The notes beneath the pieces are model-generated. The model did not search any database, had not been told where the DNA came from, and was given only the letters and a program-made list of their open reading frames with translations. DNA of 7,279 nt from Actinomycetota bacterium (lineage in GTDB: Bacteria > Actinomycetota > Acidimicrobiia > Acidimicrobiales > GCA-2861595), in assembly GCA_016781225.1 (NCBI GenBank), contig JADDQT010000069.1, forward strand, positions 1 to 7,279, read 5' to 3'. Below are positions 5,695 to 7,279 of the stretch, piece after piece. The translations under genes and the position numbers were made by a program. The first letter of the stretch is position 1. Every line of letters starts with the position of its first letter.

Positions 5695-5709
5695 CGGTTC
5701 TAGGAACCG
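5695..5709. terminator. Hairpin at the convergent junction, possible bidirectional terminator
   Basis: CGGTTC and GAACCG form a perfect 6-bp stem around a three-base TAG loop. An additional copy, CCGGTTC at 5680-5686, could pair with the same right arm (GAACCGG at 5704-5710), giving an alternative longer-loop fold. It lies between the end of the microprotein (5672) and the C-terminal end of the minus-strand kinase, overlapping the kinase stop. No T-run follows on either strand, so termination is inferred from location only. Confidence 0.35.
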
Positions 5710-7076
5710 GTGTCGGCCGACGGTGCCGGGGCCATCGCCGCCTCTGGCGACGTCGCCTCCGGTGGCGAGACCTCGGCCCCGCCGTCGCCGCTTGGCTGTA
5801 CGGGCACGGTCCCCCTCACCGTGGTGCCCCGCCCTGGTGCCGAGTCCACCCGCACGCTGCCGCCAAGGGTTCCCAGACGGTCGCCCATGTTGACGAAACC
5901 GGTACCCGAGGTCCGCTCGTCGGGGTCGAACCCAGGCCCGTCGTCGGACACCTCGAAGACGAGGTTGTTGTCGTCCTGGTGGAGGGCGATGGTCACCTTC
6001 GCCGACGGACCGGCGTGCTGGCAGGCGTTCTGGAGTGCCTCTATACAACAGAAGTACACGGCCGTCTCCACCTCCTCGGGGTAGCGGGGGAGCCCGGCCG
6101 CCCGTACGGTCGTCTGAAGGGGTGCACGGCTCGCCGCCACCGAGAGAGCCTTGGCCAGACCCTCGTCCATCAGCAGGGGCGGGTAGATGCCGTGAGCCAG
6201 GCTCCGCAGGTCGGCGATCGCCTCCTTGATCTCCCGTTGGCACTCGTCCAGCATCCTCCGTGCCTCCGCCGGGTCATCGTCGCTCATCTGAGTGGCCAGG
6301 CTCAGCCTCACGCTGACTCCGACCAGGCGCTGCTGGGCACCGTCGTGGATGTTGCTCTCGATCCGCCGCCGCTCGGCGTCGGCAGCAGCCACGATGCGCG
6401 CCCGTGATGCCTTCAGCTCGTCGAGGGACGCCTGCAGGGCGGAGTCCAGTTGCACGTTGTGGCGTGCCAGCTCCTCGCGTTGGGTCTCGATGAGGCGGCG
6501 CTGGAGGAAGTCGGTCCGAGCGTTCCTCTCCAGGGTGTAGCCGGCCACCATCCCGAGGGCCAGCGACGAGACGATGAAGACGTTGTTGGTGAGGAGGAGG
6601 GTTCCCGGAAGGGACTGGGGCCCGATCGCCACCGCCTCGTAGGCGGCGACCATGATCAGGCACACCACCGTGGCCCAGACGAAGCGGAGTTGCAGCAGGG
6701 TGTACGCGCCGGGGATGACCAGTAGCAGGCCGGCGTAGTACAGGTACCCGGCGCTGGTCCCGGCGACGGCGATGATGGCCACGACCGCAAGCCCGCAAAC
6801 CGCTGTGAAGGCAGCTACCAGCGGCTGCATCATCGGCTTGAACCAGCGGGTGTAGGTGAGGATGAAGAGGGCACCCGCAAGGGGGCAGACGACGCCGAAG
6901 CGGATGAGCCAGATCCGCCGGACGTCGCTGGGTACCACGATCAGGTCGAGGGCCCCGAAGACGCTGAAGAGGACCACGGCCAGCCCCACGCCGAGACGCA
7001 CGAAGAGCAGCGAGTGCTCGAAGTAGTACTCCGCGAAGCCGGCTTCCAGGTCCTCGGGGAACTTGAGGCGCCCCAG
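5700..7076 (-). CDS. NarL-family membrane sensor histidine kinase
   Basis: This is a two-component sensor kinase that autophosphorylates on His and would pass the phosphate to a NarL/LuxR-type regulator, which is not in the window. Counting from CTG 7076 (458 residues): a cytoplasmic lead LKFPEDLEAGFAEYYFE (4-20), about six membrane segments (24-44, 55-75, 82-105, 110-128, 131-151, 158-178), a coiled-coil linker (about 190-228), the HisKA_3 dimerisation domain with AERRRIESNIHDGAQQRL (234-251; phospho-acceptor His244), and an HATPase_c domain with EALQNACQHA (346-355), DDGPGFD (378-384), GTGFVNMGDRL (391-401) and GRGTTV (415-420). A proline/alanine-rich tail follows (about 426-458). No extracellular sensor domain is seen, so it probably senses through the membrane part. 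The start is unresolved: no ATG, GTG or TTG occurs between the neighbour's stop and GTG 7001, yet coding bias extends to about 7076. GTG 7262 would overlap the neighbour by 143 bases. Confidence 0.88.
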   Translation of the reverse strand: MGRLKFPEDLEAGFAEYYFEHSLLFVRLGVGLAVVLFSVFGALDLIVVPSDVRRIWLIRFGVVCPLAGALFILTYTRWFKPMMQPLVAAFTAVCGLAVVAIIAVAGTSAGYLYYAGLLLVIPGAYTLLQLRFVWATVVCLIMVAAYEAVAIGPQSLPGTLLLTNNVFIVSSLALGMVAGYTLERNARTDFLQRRLIETQREELARHNVQLDSALQASLDELKASRARIVAAADAERRRIESNIHDGAQQRLVGVSVRLSLATQMSDDDPAEARRMLDECQREIKEAIADLRSLAHGIYPPLLMDEGLAKALSVAASRAPLQTTVRAAGLPRYPEEVETAVYFCCIEALQNACQHAGPSAKVTIALHQDDNNLVFEVSDDGPGFDPDERTSGTGFVNMGDRLGTLGGSVRVDSAPGRGTTVRGTVPVQPSGDGGAEVSPPEATSPEAAMAPAPSADTGS

Positions 7077-7119
7077 CGTGAGCCGGGGGCCTGGTCCTTC
7101 TGTCGCCGGCTGAGTCAGC

Positions 7120-7279
7120 TCAGGACCCGGCGCACTCGCCCACGCCCACCTCGCTGACCCAGGGGCCGGTCTCGTGGAAGTCCACGTAGAAGTCGGGGTT
7201 GTCCTCGGGCAGGGGGAAGGCGTCGAGGTCCTTGAGCGACTGGCCGACCGCCGAGGGCCCACCCGAGCGCTCGAGCCAC
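7120..7279 (-). CDS. C-terminal end of an unidentified protein (truncated by window edge)
   Basis: On the minus strand a frame enters from the right edge and ends at a TGA at 7122-7120, giving 52 complete residues. The sequence runs from WLERSGGPSAVGQSLKDL through AFPLPEDNPDFYVDFHETGP to a C-terminus ending GVGECAGS. Its composition (D, F, P, Y, low Arg) and GC-rich third positions are those of a real protein, whereas the kinase frame read through the same bases is R/S/T/P-rich and looks like a shadow. It ends 43 bases before the first plausible kinase codon, on the same strand, so the two may share a transcript. I do not recognise the family from this tail. Confidence 0.6.
   Translation of the reverse strand, partial: WLERSGGPSAVGQSLKDLDAFPLPEDNPDFYVDFHETGPWVSEVGVGECAGS

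Noticed and set aside
5691..6407. Plus-strand open frame of 238 codons opposite the histidine kinase
   Set aside because: The minus strand has all kinase motifs (His box, N box, G boxes) here; the plus frame has none and is a shadow.
7077..7262. N-terminal 62 residues of the kinase frame from GTG 7262
   Set aside because: The composition is R/S/T/P/W-rich, and the same bases encode a more protein-like C-terminus of the neighbour in another frame; a 143-base overlap is unlikely.
1..7279. Search for CRISPR arrays, tRNA or rRNA genes, insertion sequences and phage genes
   Set aside because: I saw no regularly spaced repeats, no tRNA-like cloverleaf, no transposase or integrase motifs and no terminal inverted repeats of the insertion-sequence type.

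Overview
The DNA is strongly GC rich, and the real reading frames nearly always have G or C at the third codon position. The sulfurtransferase active-site loop (CRIGERS), the CysC P-loop (GLPSAGKTT) and the GTG-initiated, Shine-Dalgarno-led secreted protein at the left edge all look actinobacterial. An Acidimicrobiia-like, possibly uncultured actinobacterium is my guess; that level of placement is inference.

Layout. Left edge (1-201, minus): the start of a secreted or lipid-anchored protein that runs out of the window. Next is a divergent intergenic region (202-398), noticeably more AT rich on its right side, with a small dyad, a hairpin and weak promoter candidates. From 399 to 3918 (plus) there is a tight sulfate-assimilation operon: ATP sulfurylase (sat), APS kinase (cysC), a [4Fe-4S]-type APS/PAPS reductase (cysH) and a compact siroheme synthase (cysG). 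After a 48-base gap with a good ribosome binding site come a two-domain thiosulfate sulfurtransferase (3967-4806), a haemolysin III/PAQR-family membrane protein (4830-5507) and a 48-residue coiled-coil microprotein (5526-5672), all on the plus strand. A 27-base convergent junction with a hairpin separates these from a minus-strand NarL-family sensor histidine kinase (5700 to about 7076). At the right edge is the C-terminal end of another minus-strand protein (7120-7279).

How the genes work together. Sat activates sulfate to APS. CysC can phosphorylate APS to PAPS, and CysH, which carries the paired cysteines of an iron-sulfur APS reductase, makes sulfite. CysG makes siroheme, the cofactor of assimilatory sulfite reductase. 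The sulfite reductase and the sulfate transporter are not in the window and should lie elsewhere. The sulfurtransferase fits the sulfur theme; the haemolysin III protein, the microprotein and the kinase have no visible link to it.

Points of most interest: the histidine kinase has no ATG, GTG or TTG where its coding signal begins; Sat lacks the usual N-terminal segment and has stops just upstream; three 15-bp tandem repeats sit at the cysC/cysH junction; the CysG lacks the long middle helical segment of enterobacterial CysG; and an Arg in the CC-x-x-R-K motif of CysH is replaced by Tyr. I see no clear sign of a wholly new defence or mobile system; this is mainly a metabolic region with several local oddities.
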